From: Paracoccus sp. (in: a-proteobacteria)
Lineage (GTDB): Bacteria; Pseudomonadota; Alphaproteobacteria; Rhodobacterales; Rhodobacteraceae
Assembly (NCBI GenBank): GCA_030538425.1
Contig: JAUNTZ010000013.1
Span: forward strand, 1-60,712
Length of the DNA stretch: 60,712 nucleotides
Reading direction: 5' to 3'
Numbering within the stretch: the first letter of the stretch is position 1; each line of letters starts with the position of its first letter. Below the pieces are notes generated by a model. It made no database searches and had not been told where the DNA came from. It saw only the letters and a list, made by a program, of their open reading frames with translations. Shown here piece after piece: positions 8,115 to 16,268 of this stretch. The position numbers were made by a program, and so were the translations under genes.

Positions 8115-8729
8115 ATGACCATCCATCTTTACCAGAACGACCTGCCCGAGGGGCTTGACCTTGGGCCGGTCGTGGCGATTGACACCGAGACCATGGGGCT
8201 TGACCCGCGCCGCGACCGGCTTTGTCTGGTGCAGATGTCTTCGGGCGATGGGAATGCGCATATGGTGCAGATCGCCCGCGATCGCCAGCCCGCGCCGCGT
8301 CTGGCCGCGATGCTGGCCGACCCCAATGTTGAAAAGCTGTTCCATTTCGGGCGGTTCGACATTGCCGCGCTTGAACAGGGCGTCGGGCCGCTGGCCGGGC
8401 CGGTCTGGTGCACGAAAATCGCGTCGAAGCTGATCCGCACCTATACCGACCGGCACGGGCTGAAATATCTGCTGCAATCGCTGTTGGAGGTGGATATTTC
8501 CAAACAGCAACAGACCTCGGACTGGGGCGCGGCGCAGCTGAGTGAGGCGCAGTTGGAATATGCGGCCTCGGACGTGCTATATCTGCACCGGCTGAAAGAG
8601 CGGCTGACCGCATTGCTGGAACGCGAGGGGCGGCTGGATCTGGCCCGCCAGATCTTTGCCTTTCTGCCGGTGCGCGCTCGCCTTGATTTGATGGGCTGGG
8701 CCGATGAAAATGACATTTTTCGTCACTAG
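8115..8729 (+). CDS. rnd: Ribonuclease D (short, exonuclease domain only)
   Basis: This 204-residue protein is a DEDDy-type 3'-5' exonuclease. Exo I is AIDTETMGL at residues 21-29, Exo II is HFGRFDIAAL at 77-86, and Exo III is YAASDVLYLHRL at 149-160 with the catalytic Tyr. The C-terminal HRDC domains of enterobacterial RNase D are absent, as is usual for the short alphaproteobacterial form. It should trim 3' ends of stable RNAs such as tRNA precursors. It lies 9 bases upstream of kdsD and is probably co-transcribed with it. Confidence 0.9.
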   Translation: MTIHLYQNDLPEGLDLGPVVAIDTETMGLDPRRDRLCLVQMSSGDGNAHMVQIARDRQPAPRLAAMLADPNVEKLFHFGRFDIAALEQGVGPLAGPVWCTKIASKLIRTYTDRHGLKYLLQSLLEVDISKQQQTSDWGAAQLSEAQLEYAASDVLYLHRLKERLTALLEREGRLDLARQIFAFLPVRARLDLMGWADENDIFRH

Positions 8730-8738
8730 GTGGGGCCC

Positions 8739-9698
8739 ATGAACGCTTATGTGGACAGCGCCCGGCGCGTGCTTGGGACCGAGGCTGAGGGGCTGGCGGC
8801 GCTTGATGCTGCGCTGAACGCCGCGCTTGCGCCGGCCTTTATCGCCGCCATCGAGACGATTCTCGCGGCGACCGGGCGGGTCGTGGTCTCGGGCATGGGC
8901 AAGTCGGGCCATATCGGCCGCAAGATTGCCGCGACCTTCGCCAGCACCGGCACGCCTGCGCAGTTCGTCCATCCCGGTGAGGCCAGCCACGGTGATCTGG
9001 GCATGATCACAACAGGCGACGTGGTTCTGCTGCTGTCGAACAGCGGCGAGACGCCCGAGATTGCCGATATTATCGCCCATACTAGGCGGTTCTCGATCCC
9101 GCTGATCGGGATGGCGTCGCGCGATGGCTCGACCCTGCTGCGCCAGTCCGATGTGGCGCTGCTGCTGCCCGCCATGCCCGAGGCTTGCGGCAACGGGATC
9201 GTGCCGACCACCTCAACCACCATGTCACTGGCGCTTGGCGATGCGCTTGCCATCGCGCTGATGGAGCATCGGCAGTTCACCCCCGAACATTTCCGCACCT
9301 TTCATCCCGGCGGCAAGCTGGGCGCGAAACTGTCGCGGATTGCAGATCTGATGCACTCGGATATGCCACTGGTGGCGGCGGATGCGCCGATGGCCGACGC
9401 GCTGCTGACGATCAGCCAGAAGGGCTTTGGCGTGACCGGCGTGACCGATGCCGAGGGACGGCTGACCGGCATCATCACCGATGGCGATTTGCGCCGCCAT
9501 ATGGACGGGCTGCTGGATCACAGCGCGGCGCAGGTGATGACCCGCAACCCCCGATCCATGGCGCCCGACCAACTGGCCGAGGCGGCTTTGGCGGAAATGC
9601 AGGCGCGCAAGATCACCTGCCTTTTCGCGGTGGGTGAGGACGGGAAACCGGCGGGCATCCTCCATATCCACGACTGTTTGCGGGCCGGGATGGTGTGA
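8739..9698 (+). CDS. kdsD: Arabinose-5-phosphate isomerase, KpsF/GutQ family
   Basis: The enzyme interconverts ribulose-5-phosphate and arabinose-5-phosphate, the first step toward Kdo of LPS. The 319-residue product has an N-terminal SIS domain (GMGKSGHIGRK and LLLSNSGETPE) and two C-terminal CBS motifs (for example LTGIITDGDLRRH). The ATG at 8739 is preferred because AGGTGGGG precedes it; a GTG at 8730 is in frame but has no room for a ribosome site after the preceding stop. Its last bases overlap the start of lptC, and the five genes from here to lptB form a tight unit. Confidence 0.95.
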   Translation: MNAYVDSARRVLGTEAEGLAALDAALNAALAPAFIAAIETILAATGRVVVSGMGKSGHIGRKIAATFASTGTPAQFVHPGEASHGDLGMITTGDVVLLLSNSGETPEIADIIAHTRRFSIPLIGMASRDGSTLLRQSDVALLLPAMPEACGNGIVPTTSTTMSLALGDALAIALMEHRQFTPEHFRTFHPGGKLGAKLSRIADLMHSDMPLVAADAPMADALLTISQKGFGVTGVTDAEGRLTGIITDGDLRRHMDGLLDHSAAQVMTRNPRSMAPDQLAEAALAEMQARKITCLFAVGEDGKPAGILHIHDCLRAGMV

Positions 9699-10270
9699 TG
9701 CTGCGCTCTCGGGTGGTGGCATGGCTGCGTGTATTGCTCCCCTTGGCCGCGCTTGTGATCCTGTCCACGCTGTTTCTGGCCGGGCGCAGGCCCGACCCTG
9801 ATGCTGCGATCCCTTATGCAAGCGTCGATGCTGAGGACCGCGCCCGCAATCCGCGCATGACCACGCCCGATTTCGCGACCGTGACGGCGGATGGCTCAGA
9901 GCTTGGCCTGCGGGCCGAACAGGCCGTCCCAGACAGCAGCGGCGAGGGCGGCACGGTCGCGGGGATGCGCCTGACATGGCGCGCGCCATCGGGGCTTGCC
10001 GCCGATCTCAGCGCGCCCAATGCCGCGCTTGAGGGGACGGCGGTGACGCTTGGCGGCGGGGTGCGGCTGACCACCTCGGACGGCTGGGCGCTGACCGCGC
10101 CCGAGATCCGCGCCCAGACCGATGCCGACCGGATCGAGGCGGGACAGGGCCTTGACGGTTTCGCGCCGATGGGCCGGATCACCGCAGGCCAGCTTGAGAT
10201 GCGCCGCGATGAGGCCGGAGACCATCTTATCAATTTAACCGGCGGCGTCCGCCTGATATACCAGCCCTGA
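9698..10270 (+). CDS. lptC: LPS export ABC transporter periplasmic protein LptC
   Basis: The 190-residue product has one N-terminal membrane anchor (VLLPLAALVILSTLFLAG) followed by a periplasmic beta-rich domain typical of LptC, which links the LptBFG pump to the LptA bridge. The start overlaps the kdsD stop (TGATG). Identity rests on size, topology and the order kdsD-lptC-lptA-lptB, since LptC sequences are weakly conserved. Confidence 0.88.
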   Translation: MLRSRVVAWLRVLLPLAALVILSTLFLAGRRPDPDAAIPYASVDAEDRARNPRMTTPDFATVTADGSELGLRAEQAVPDSSGEGGTVAGMRLTWRAPSGLAADLSAPNAALEGTAVTLGGGVRLTTSDGWALTAPEIRAQTDADRIEAGQGLDGFAPMGRITAGQLEMRRDEAGDHLINLTGGVRLIYQP

Positions 10271-10287
10271 AAGATGAGAGGACCAAG

Positions 10288-10773
10288 ATGCGCCGATCTG
10301 CCCTGACCCTGATTTGCGGCCTGATGCTGGCCCCCATGGCCACTTTTGCCCAATCGGTCGCCTTTGGCGGGATCAGCGCCGATGTCTCGGCCCCGGTTGA
10401 GGTGCAGGCCGACAGCCTGTCGGTGAACCAGTCCTCGGGTCAGGCTGAGTTCTCGGGCAATGTTGTGATCACGCAGGGCGAGATGCGGCTGTCCGCCAGT
10501 CAGGTGCGGGTGAATTACGCAGCCGGCGGGCAACAGCGCATCGACACGCTTGAGGCCACGGGCGGGGTGACGCTTGTCAACGGCCCCGAGGCCGCCGAGG
10601 CGCAGCAGGCGCTTTATCGCGTCGCTGACGGCACGATCACCCTGACCGGCGATGTCCTGATGACGCAGGGCGGCAATATTCTGGCGGGTGAGCGGATGGA
10701 GGTTGACCTGCGTTCCGGCACCGCCAACGTGTCAGGCCGCGTGCGCACGGTCATTCAGCCCGGCGGCAACTGA
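10288..10773 (+). CDS. lptA: LPS transport periplasmic protein LptA
   Basis: The 161-residue product has a signal peptide (cleavage after ATFAQ) and an OstA/LptA beta-jellyroll domain: PVEVQADSLSVNQSSGQAEF, a VVITQGEMRLSA strand and a TLTGDVLMTQG repeat are typical. It forms the periplasmic filament carrying LPS from LptC to LptD. The stop overlaps the lptB start by one base (TGATG). Confidence 0.93.
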   Translation: MRRSALTLICGLMLAPMATFAQSVAFGGISADVSAPVEVQADSLSVNQSSGQAEFSGNVVITQGEMRLSASQVRVNYAAGGQQRIDTLEATGGVTLVNGPEAAEAQQALYRVADGTITLTGDVLMTQGGNILAGERMEVDLRSGTANVSGRVRTVIQPGGN

Positions 10774-11510
10774 TGGCGGGCCAAGATTCCGGGCTGGTGG
10801 TCCGCAACCTGCGCAAATCCTATCGCAAGCGTCCGGTGATCCGCGATGTCTCCATCGACCTGTCGCGGGGTGAGGTGGTCGCGCTGCTGGGACCGAACGG
10901 CTCGGGCAAGACGACGTGTTTTTACTGCATCGCCGGTCTGGTCTCACCCGATTCGGGGCGGGTTGAGATTGACGGGCAGGACGCGACTGCCCTGCCCATG
11001 TATCGCCGCGCGCGGATGGGGATCGGCTATCTGCCGCAGGAAATGTCGATCTTTCGCGGCCTGACCGTCGAACAGAACATCATGGCGATTCTTGAGGTCG
11101 CCTTGCCCGACGCCCACCGCCGCCGCGACCGGCTAGAGGAATTGCTGGGCGATTTTTCCATCGGCCATATCCGCCACGCCTCGGCCATGGCCCTGTCGGG
11201 CGGCGAGCGCCGCCGCGCCGAGATCGCCCGCTGTCTGGCCGCCAACCCCGCCTTTCTGCTGCTGGATGAGCCTTTCGCGGGGGTGGACCCCATCGCCGTG
11301 GGCGAGATCCGCGGCCTTGTTCACGATCTGAAAACCCGTGGCATCGGCGTTCTGATCACCGACCATAATGTGCGCGAAACGCTTGGCATCGTGGACCGCG
11401 CCTATATCCTGCATGATGGCCATGTGCTCAAATCCGGCACCACGGCTGAGATCATCGCCGACCCCCGCGTGCGTGAGGTTTATCTGGGCGACACGTTCAG
11501 CATGAGCTGA
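10773..11510 (+). CDS. lptB: LPS export ABC transporter ATPase LptB
   Basis: This 245-residue ABC ATPase has Walker A GPNGSGKTT, signature LSGGERRRAEIAR, Walker B FLLLDEPFAGVDP and the H-loop ITDHNVRETL, all highly typical of LptB. It powers extraction of LPS from the inner membrane with LptFG, which are not in this window. It is the last gene of the kdsD-lptCAB unit. No rpoN follows it, although that gene sits here in many other proteobacteria. Confidence 0.96.
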   Translation: MAGQDSGLVVRNLRKSYRKRPVIRDVSIDLSRGEVVALLGPNGSGKTTCFYCIAGLVSPDSGRVEIDGQDATALPMYRRARMGIGYLPQEMSIFRGLTVEQNIMAILEVALPDAHRRRDRLEELLGDFSIGHIRHASAMALSGGERRRAEIARCLAANPAFLLLDEPFAGVDPIAVGEIRGLVHDLKTRGIGVLITDHNVRETLGIVDRAYILHDGHVLKSGTTAEIIADPRVREVYLGDTFSMS

Positions 11511-11549
11511 ACCGCGCGCACCATTTTTCAGACACTTAGCGACGGGGCG

Positions 11550-11578
11550 TTGACACTTCGCCCAAGCTGTCACCAAAT
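11550..11578 (+). promoter_or_regulatory. Candidate promoter for hpf-ptsN
   Basis: A consensus -35 TTGACA (11550-11555) is followed after 17 bases by a weak -10 candidate CCAAAT. TGACA and TGTCA (11551-11555 and 11568-11572) also form an inverted repeat across the spacer, which could be an operator. Placement about 100 bases before hpf fits. Confidence 0.4.
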
Positions 11579-11586
11579 TGACTCAT

Positions 11587-11606
11587 GGGGCGGCATTTTC
11601 CGCCCC
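11587..11606 (+). terminator. Hairpin between lptB and hpf
   Basis: GGGGCGG-CATTTT-CCGCCCC makes a perfect 7-bp stem. It lacks a following T-run, so it is either a weak terminator of the lpt unit or a 5' untranslated hairpin of the hpf message. Confidence 0.4.
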
Positions 11607-11670
11607 TGACCTACCCGCCGCGCCGTAGCCCTTTGGCGCGCGGCATGGCGGGCAACCGATGAGGAGAGTT

Positions 11671-12252
11671 ATGCGCTATACCATCAGCGGAAAGCACATT
11701 GACGTCGGAGACGCCCTGACCAGCCATGTGAAAACCGAACTGGGCGAAACCATCGAGAAATATTCCCAGCGTCCGACCGACGCCACGGTGACCTTCTCGA
11801 AAGATGCGCACCAGTTCACCTGTGACGCCGTGGTGCATCTGTCGTCGGGCCTGACGGTTCAGGCCAAGGGCCATAACAGCGGTGAGATCTATGCCGCCTT
11901 CGAGGCCGCCCGCGAAAAGATGGACAAGCAGTTGCGCCGCTATAAACGGCGCCTCAAGGACCACCACAAGGACCGCGCCGCGCCGGTCGAATATGCGGCG
12001 GCCGGCATGTATGTGCTGCCCGCCGATGAGGATGAATGGGAAACCCAGGACGATGCGGGCTTGCAGCCGATCATCATCGCGGAAATGGAGGCCCGCGTGC
12101 CGACCCTTTCAGTCGGGGATGCGGTGATGCAGCTTGAGCTGAACGGCTCACCGCTGTTGGTGTTCCGCAATGAGAAACATGGCGGCGTGAATGTGGTTCA
12201 CCGTCGCGATGACGGCAATATCGGCTGGATTGATCCCCGCAATATCAAGTAA
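11671..12252 (+). CDS. hpf: Ribosome hibernation-promoting factor, long form (HPF)
   Basis: The 193-residue protein has an N-terminal HPF/YfiA domain (MRYTISGKHIDVGDALTSHV at the start) and a C-terminal dimerisation domain, beginning around residue 135 at PIIIAEMEARVP, joined by a basic linker. Long HPFs alone pair 70S ribosomes into inactive 100S dimers in stationary phase. The ATG at 11671 follows GAGGAGA; an ATG 12 bases earlier is the shine-dalgarno region itself. It is followed by two hairpins and ptsN, a conserved order. Confidence 0.94.
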   Translation: MRYTISGKHIDVGDALTSHVKTELGETIEKYSQRPTDATVTFSKDAHQFTCDAVVHLSSGLTVQAKGHNSGEIYAAFEAAREKMDKQLRRYKRRLKDHHKDRAAPVEYAAAGMYVLPADEDEWETQDDAGLQPIIIAEMEARVPTLSVGDAVMQLELNGSPLLVFRNEKHGGVNVVHRRDDGNIGWIDPRNIK

Positions 12253-12254
12253 GC

Positions 12255-12303
12255 TCCGCCGCAAAGCGGACGGCCCTTGGCCCGTCTGATCCACGGGCCA
12301 AGG
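12255..12303 (+). promoter_or_regulatory. Two consecutive hairpins between hpf and ptsN
   Basis: TCCGC-CGCAAA-GCGGA (12255-12270) is followed by CCTTGGCCCGT-CTGATCC-ACGGGCCAAGG (12275-12303), a perfect 11-bp stem. No T-run follows. They probably protect the 3' end of hpf mRNA or attenuate readthrough into ptsN. Confidence 0.55.
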
Positions 12304-12318
12304 CACAGGAAAGCCAAG

Positions 12319-12780
12319 ATGCAGATCGCGACCATCCTTTCGCCCTCGGCGCTGCGCTCTATCCCGCAGCCGATCTCCAAGAAACGTCTGTTCCACGACA
12401 TGGCCGATCTGGCGCATCAGCTTTATGGGCTGGAGGCCAGCCGGGTTCTGGACGCCTTGCAGGAACGTGAGACCTTGGGGCCGACCGGCGTCGGCCACGG
12501 GGTCGCGCTGCCCCATGCGCGGCTTCACGGGGTGGATCGCGTGGTCGGCGTGTTCTTCCGCCTTGATAAACCGATGGAATTCGACGCGGTGGACCGCCTT
12601 CCGGTCGATCTGGTCTTCGGCCTGCTTGCGCCCAAGGGGAGCGGGGTGGATCATCTCAAGGCGCTTGCTCTGGTCTCGCGGACGCTGCGTGACGCGGAAT
12701 TGCGCGCCAAGCTGCGCGCGAATGAGGAACCTGCGGTGCTCTATAGCCTGCTGACGGCGGGGGCCTCGCCCGAGGTCTAG
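12319..12780 (+). CDS. ptsN: PTS IIA-like nitrogen regulatory protein PtsN (EIIA-Ntr)
   Basis: The 153-residue product is a fructose-type EIIA domain. The phosphoacceptor histidine is His66 in GVALPHARL. In PTS-Ntr the phosphate passes from PtsP through NPr to PtsN, which then regulates potassium uptake, stringent response or exopolysaccharide enzymes. AGGAAAG precedes the ATG at 12319. It is co-oriented with hpf, and two hairpins separate them. Confidence 0.93.
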   Translation: MQIATILSPSALRSIPQPISKKRLFHDMADLAHQLYGLEASRVLDALQERETLGPTGVGHGVALPHARLHGVDRVVGVFFRLDKPMEFDAVDRLPVDLVFGLLAPKGSGVDHLKALALVSRTLRDAELRAKLRANEEPAVLYSLLTAGASPEV

Positions 12781-12856
12781 GGCGGGCGCGATATTGCGCT
12801 TGGGCCTTCGGTGATTCGGGGCTAGGCTGGCCTTGTTTGAACAAGTGGGGGGAGCC

Positions 12857-13042
12857 ATGTCCAAACATATTGCCGACAAATCGAATGCGGCCTCGCCCGC
12901 GCGGTTGCGCGCCTATCTGGCGCAGGAACGCGCAGGGCTGCACGCCCGTGCCCTGGTCGCGCTGTGGTCGCGCCCGCGCAACAAGAATGCGGCTAACCAT
13001 ATCAGCCAGTTCGCCCGGATCGAACGCGGGCGCACCGCCTAG
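12857..13042 (+). CDS. Small basic protein of unknown function
   Basis: This 61-codon reading frame starts at ATG 12857 after a strong GGGGGAG. The product is rich in Ala and Arg (about 11 Arg, 2-3 Lys) and has no membrane segment or Cys pair. Its TAG overlaps the TAG of mutY on the other strand in the tetramer CTAG. The good ribosome site and exact packing against mutY support a real gene. I do not recognise the family. Confidence 0.5.
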   Translation: MSKHIADKSNAASPARLRAYLAQERAGLHARALVALWSRPRNKNAANHISQFARIERGRTA

Positions 13043-14043
13043 GGCGCGGCCAGATCCCAGACCTTGCGCATCAGGCCGGGCAGGTCTTGCGGCTCAAAGC
13101 GGTCCAGCGGCACCAGCTCACCACGCTCGGGCCTTGTGCCAAGCGCGGCGCGCCGCACCTGCAAGCTGAGCGCGAAATGGGTGAAGATATGGCGGACCTC
13201 GCCGATATCCTGCCAGTCGGCACTGGCGGGCGGGGGCAGATCGGTCTTGTCCCAGCCGGTCGAGGGGAAAGCCAGAGTGCCGCCCAGCAACCCGCGCGCG
13301 GGGCGTCGTTCCAGCAGCACGGCGTCATTGGTGAAGCCGACCCATGCGATGCCGCTGCGCTCGGGCTTCGCGGCTTTTGGCGCCTTTCGCGGCAGATCGG
13401 CGGCGATGCCTTGAGCCCGCGCGGCGCATCCATCCGACAGTGGACAAATCCCGCAGGCGGGGCTGCGCGGCGTGCAGATGGTCGCGCCCAGATCCATCAT
13501 CGCCTGCGCGAAATCGCCCGCGCGGTCCTGCGGGGTCAGCGTGGCCGCGAGTCGGGCAATTTCGGCTTTGGCGGCGGGCAGGGGCGTCTCTACCGCGAAT
13601 AGCCGCGCGACGACCCGTTCGACATTGCCATCCACCACGGTTTCCGGCGCGCCATAAGCAATCGCGGCAATCGCCGCCGAGGTATAGGGCCCGATCCCCG
13701 GCAATTCCTGCAAACCCGCTCGCGTCCGGGGAAAGCCGCCCTGCGCCACCACCGCCCGCGCGCAGGCCAGAAGGTTCCTCGCCCGCGCGTAATAGCCAAG
13801 CCCCGCCCATTCCGCCATCACCTCGGCATCATCCGCCGCCGCCAGATCCTGAACGCGAGGCCAACGTGTTGTAAAACGGTAATAATATCCCTTGACCGCC
13901 GAAACCGTGGTCTGTTGCAGCATGATCTCGGACAGCCAGACGCGGTAAGGGTCGGGCGCGGGCTGACCCGGCGGGCTGCGCCATGGCAGGGTGCGGGCAT
14001 GGCGGTCATACCAGGCGAGTAACAGCGCCGCAGCGTCACGCAT
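13039..14043 (-). CDS. mutY: A/G-specific adenine DNA glycosylase MutY
   Basis: The enzyme removes adenine mispaired with 8-oxoguanine. The 334-residue product has the catalytic Glu39 (WLSEIMLQQT), a helix-hairpin-helix LPGIGPYTSAA around 114-124, the catalytic Asp138 in VVDGNVERV, and a 4Fe-4S loop with Cys190, 197, 200 and 206 in C-X6-C-X2-C-X5-C spacing. A NUDIX-like C-terminal domain follows from about residue 230. It is divergent from the DciA-like gene. Confidence 0.96.
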   Translation of the reverse strand: MRDAAALLLAWYDRHARTLPWRSPPGQPAPDPYRVWLSEIMLQQTTVSAVKGYYYRFTTRWPRVQDLAAADDAEVMAEWAGLGYYARARNLLACARAVVAQGGFPRTRAGLQELPGIGPYTSAAIAAIAYGAPETVVDGNVERVVARLFAVETPLPAAKAEIARLAATLTPQDRAGDFAQAMMDLGATICTPRSPACGICPLSDGCAARAQGIAADLPRKAPKAAKPERSGIAWVGFTNDAVLLERRPARGLLGGTLAFPSTGWDKTDLPPPASADWQDIGEVRHIFTHFALSLQVRRAALGTRPERGELVPLDRFEPQDLPGLMRKVWDLAAP

Positions 14044-14127
14044 GGATCACGGGTTTTTGGTCTTCGGTCACTGGCGATTCCTGTCGCGGGCTTTTATCCT
14101 GTGGCGGTATCTAGCACGGAAGGCGCG

Positions 14128-14673
14128 ATGACCCAGCCCCCAAAACCGCAGGCCAAGCGCCGCCGCAAGGGCTTTGAGCAGGCCGCGGCGATCCTTGGCG
14201 CGCCGATCCGCCGCGTGGCGGAGGGGCGGGGCTTTGCGGTGGCGCGGCTACTGACCCATTGGCCCGAACTGGTCGGCGCAGAGCTGGCGTCCCGGGCACA
14301 TCCGTTGCGCGTCACCCATAACGCGCGCGACGGTTTCGGGGCGACTCTGGTGCTGCTGTGTCCGGGCGCGGCGGCGCCGCTGATCCAGATGCAGGCGTCG
14401 CTGATCCGTGAAAAGGTGAATGCCTGCTATGGCTATAACGCCATCGCCCGCATCCGCATCACCCAGACCGCGCCCACGGGCTTTGCCGAGGGGCAGCTGG
14501 CCTTTGTGGCCAAACCGGCCCGAGCGCCCGCGCCCGATGCCGAAACCCGCGCGCGGGCCGAGGCGTTGGTGGGCGATTGCCGCGACGCGGGGCTGCGTGC
14601 CGCGCTGGCCCGCCTGACCGCGCTGCGACTGGCGCGGCAGGACCATGATTTTCAACGAAAGGTAACGACATGA
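14128..14673 (+). CDS. DUF721 (DciA-like) protein
   Basis: The 181-residue basic protein belongs to the DUF721 family: the core around residues 25-110 includes RRVAEGRGFAVARLLTHWPE and a LVLLCPGAAAPLIQMQ strand. DUF721 includes DciA, which loads the replicative helicase DnaB in bacteria lacking DnaC. Short alphaproteobacterial relatives are commonly found next to mutY. I chose the ATG at 14128 since the upstream part lies in the promoter region of mutY. Its stop overlaps the start of the DsbA gene (ATGA). A helicase-loading role here is by family only. Confidence 0.75.
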   Translation: MTQPPKPQAKRRRKGFEQAAAILGAPIRRVAEGRGFAVARLLTHWPELVGAELASRAHPLRVTHNARDGFGATLVLLCPGAAAPLIQMQASLIREKVNACYGYNAIARIRITQTAPTGFAEGQLAFVAKPARAPAPDAETRARAEALVGDCRDAGLRAALARLTALRLARQDHDFQRKVTT

Positions 14674-15425
14674 GCTTTCTTTCCAGCCGTCTGATGGCGG
14701 CCTCGCTGGCCTCGGCCCTGAGCATGGGCGCCGCATGGGCGCAGGACGCGACCACCGCCGAGACGCCCGCCCAGACCCCGGCAGAGGCCCCGGCGGCAAG
14801 CGCCCCCGCGACCGACGCACCCGCCGAGGTCACCCTGCCCGCGGGTGAGCGCGTCACCATCGTCGAGGATGCCGAGCCGGAAAAATATGTCAGCGACATC
14901 GTTCTGGGCGATCCCGATGCGCCGCTGACCATCGTTGAATATGCCTCATTCACCTGTGTTCACTGCGCCAATTTCCACCGCGACGTGTTCCCGCAGCTCA
15001 AGTCCGAGTTCATCGACACGGGCCGGGTGCAGTTCATTCAGCGCGACGTTTACTTCGATGCGGTGGGCCTCTGGGCCGGGGTTCTGGCCCGCTGCGCCGG
15101 TGAGGAGCGCTATTACGCGGTCGGTGGCATGTTGCTGGATGAACAGCCGCAATGGGCAAGCGCCCAGACCGGCGAACAATATGCCGAAAACCTGCGCCGC
15201 ATGGGCGCGCTTGCCGGGATGACGACGGAACAGATGGATGCCTGCTGGGCCGATGAGGCGCAGACCGAGCGGCTTGTCGCGACCTTCCAGCGCAATGCGA
15301 CGGCGGACGGCGTGCAGGCGACCCCGACCTTTGTGATCGGCGGTGAAAAGGTGGCGAACGCGCCCTGGGATCAGCTGCGCGCAACCATCGAGGGCAAGCT
15401 GGCCGAGGTCGAAACCGCCAACTGA
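14670..15425 (+). CDS. DsbA-family thiol:disulfide oxidoreductase
   Basis: The 251-residue product has a signal peptide cut after AWAQ, an Ala/Pro/Thr-rich linker (residues 27-58) and a thioredoxin-fold domain with the active site Cys96-Val-His-Cys99 and a cis-Pro loop ATPTFVIGG. It resembles the thioredoxin-4 type DsbA proteins exported to the periplasm. The gene overlaps the DUF721 gene by 4 bases. It should form or isomerise disulfides in the envelope; RNase T2 and the Cys-containing lipoproteins of this window are possible clients. Confidence 0.9.
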   Translation: MSFLSSRLMAASLASALSMGAAWAQDATTAETPAQTPAEAPAASAPATDAPAEVTLPAGERVTIVEDAEPEKYVSDIVLGDPDAPLTIVEYASFTCVHCANFHRDVFPQLKSEFIDTGRVQFIQRDVYFDAVGLWAGVLARCAGEERYYAVGGMLLDEQPQWASAQTGEQYAENLRRMGALAGMTTEQMDACWADEAQTERLVATFQRNATADGVQATPTFVIGGEKVANAPWDQLRATIEGKLAEVETAN

Positions 15426-15441
15426 GCGGCGCCCCTATAAG

Positions 15442-15467
15442 ACCGGGTGGCAATGCTGCCCGGTTTT
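15442..15467 (+). terminator. Rho-independent terminator of the dsbA-like gene
   Basis: ACCGGG (15442-15447) pairs with CCCGGT (15459-15464), with extra GCA/TGC pairing inside, followed by TTTTC. It lies 17 bases after the DsbA stop and before the convergent META gene. Confidence 0.55.
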
Positions 15468-15473
15468 CGGGGT

Positions 15474-15890
15474 CTAGAACACCTCGTCGCCCCGCGCCTC
15501 GCGTGGTGCGAAATCAAGGCGCAGGCCGCCCGGTCCGGTCAGGACCAGACCCGCGCCCTCCCGCGCGATTCGGTCGGCCCGGCCAAGCGCTGTCAGATAA
15601 TCCGATTCGGCCCGCTGTCGGGCCGGCTCGGCGCAGGCCATCTCGGTGGCGGTGATGTGAGATGCGGCGAAATCAGGGGCCGCGCCCGCGCGCCTTGCGG
15701 CATAGACATTGCAGGGCGCGATCCCGCTGAGCCGCCCTCCATCCAGCCGCAGCGAAACGTCAAACCCGTAAGCCGCGCCGCCGACCGCCATCAGCTTCCA
15801 GTCGATGCCGTCGATCCGTTCTGCCTCCGGCGGGGCATCGGGCGCGCAGGCGGCAAGCGTCGCAAGACAGGCGGCAAGGATCAGGCGCAT
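15474..15890 (-). CDS. META/HslJ-like domain lipoprotein
   Basis: The 138-residue product begins with a lipoprotein signal (lipobox LAAC, Cys15) and has a META/HslJ-like core: DGGRLSGIAPCNVYAA followed by ITATEMACAEPARQRAESDYLTAL, the two conserved Cys-containing strands of the family. META proteins are envelope or secreted proteins of unclear function, some linked to heat or novobiocin tolerance (HslJ). A second META lipoprotein is encoded at 49964-50401. Transcription is convergent with the dsbA gene. Confidence 0.75.
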   Translation of the reverse strand: MRLILAACLATLAACAPDAPPEAERIDGIDWKLMAVGGAAYGFDVSLRLDGGRLSGIAPCNVYAARRAGAAPDFAASHITATEMACAEPARQRAESDYLTALGRADRIAREGAGLVLTGPGGLRLDFAPREARGDEVF

Positions 15891-15904
15891 CTTAACCCCT
15901 TGAA

Positions 15905-15942
15905 TATAAATAAAACCCCCGCAGGGCGACCCGCGGGGGTTT
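15905..15942 (-). terminator. Rho-independent terminator of rpsU
   Basis: AACCCCCGC (15914-15922) pairs perfectly with GCGGGGGTT (15933-15941), with a nested GGG/CCC in the loop. On the minus strand the stem is followed by TTTTATTTATA, a classic intrinsic terminator 24 bases after the rpsU stop. Confidence 0.85.
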
Positions 15943-15965
15943 GAACCTTGAGGTCCGCATTGTCC

Positions 15966-16172
15966 TTAAAGCGCGCCTTCGCGCTGTGCCTTTTTACGGG
16001 CCAGCTTGCGGGCACGGCGGACGGCTTCGGCTTTCTCGCGGGCCTTCTTGACCGAAGGCTTTTCGAAATGCTGCCGCAGCTTCATCTCACGGAACACGCC
16101 TTCGCGCTGAAGTTTTTTCTTCAGGGCACGGAGCGCCTGTTCGACGTTATTGTCGCGAACGTTCACCTGCAT
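15966..16172 (-). CDS. rpsU: 30S ribosomal protein S21
   Basis: The 68-residue, very basic product matches bS21: [20 protein letters not shown] at the start, [14 protein letters not shown] in the middle and a Lys/Arg/Ala-rich helical tail. It is a component of the 30S platform near the mRNA exit. It is monocistronic with its own terminator and is divergent from the COQ9 gene. Confidence 0.97.
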   Translation of the reverse strand: MQVNVRDNNVEQALRALKKKLQREGVFREMKLRQHFEKPSVKKAREKAEAVRRARKLARKKAQREGAL

Positions 16173-16268
16173 GTGGTTGTCACCACCTTCCTAGGTTAAA
16201 GTTGATCGAAATTGCAGGAACCCGCCTAATAGCGGGCGAATCGCCTTTTGTCCAGACCGGAGGACGCC

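Noticed and set aside
11587-11606. A confident rho-independent terminator for lptB
   Set aside because: The stem is good but no T-run follows, so it is listed only as a low-confidence hairpin.
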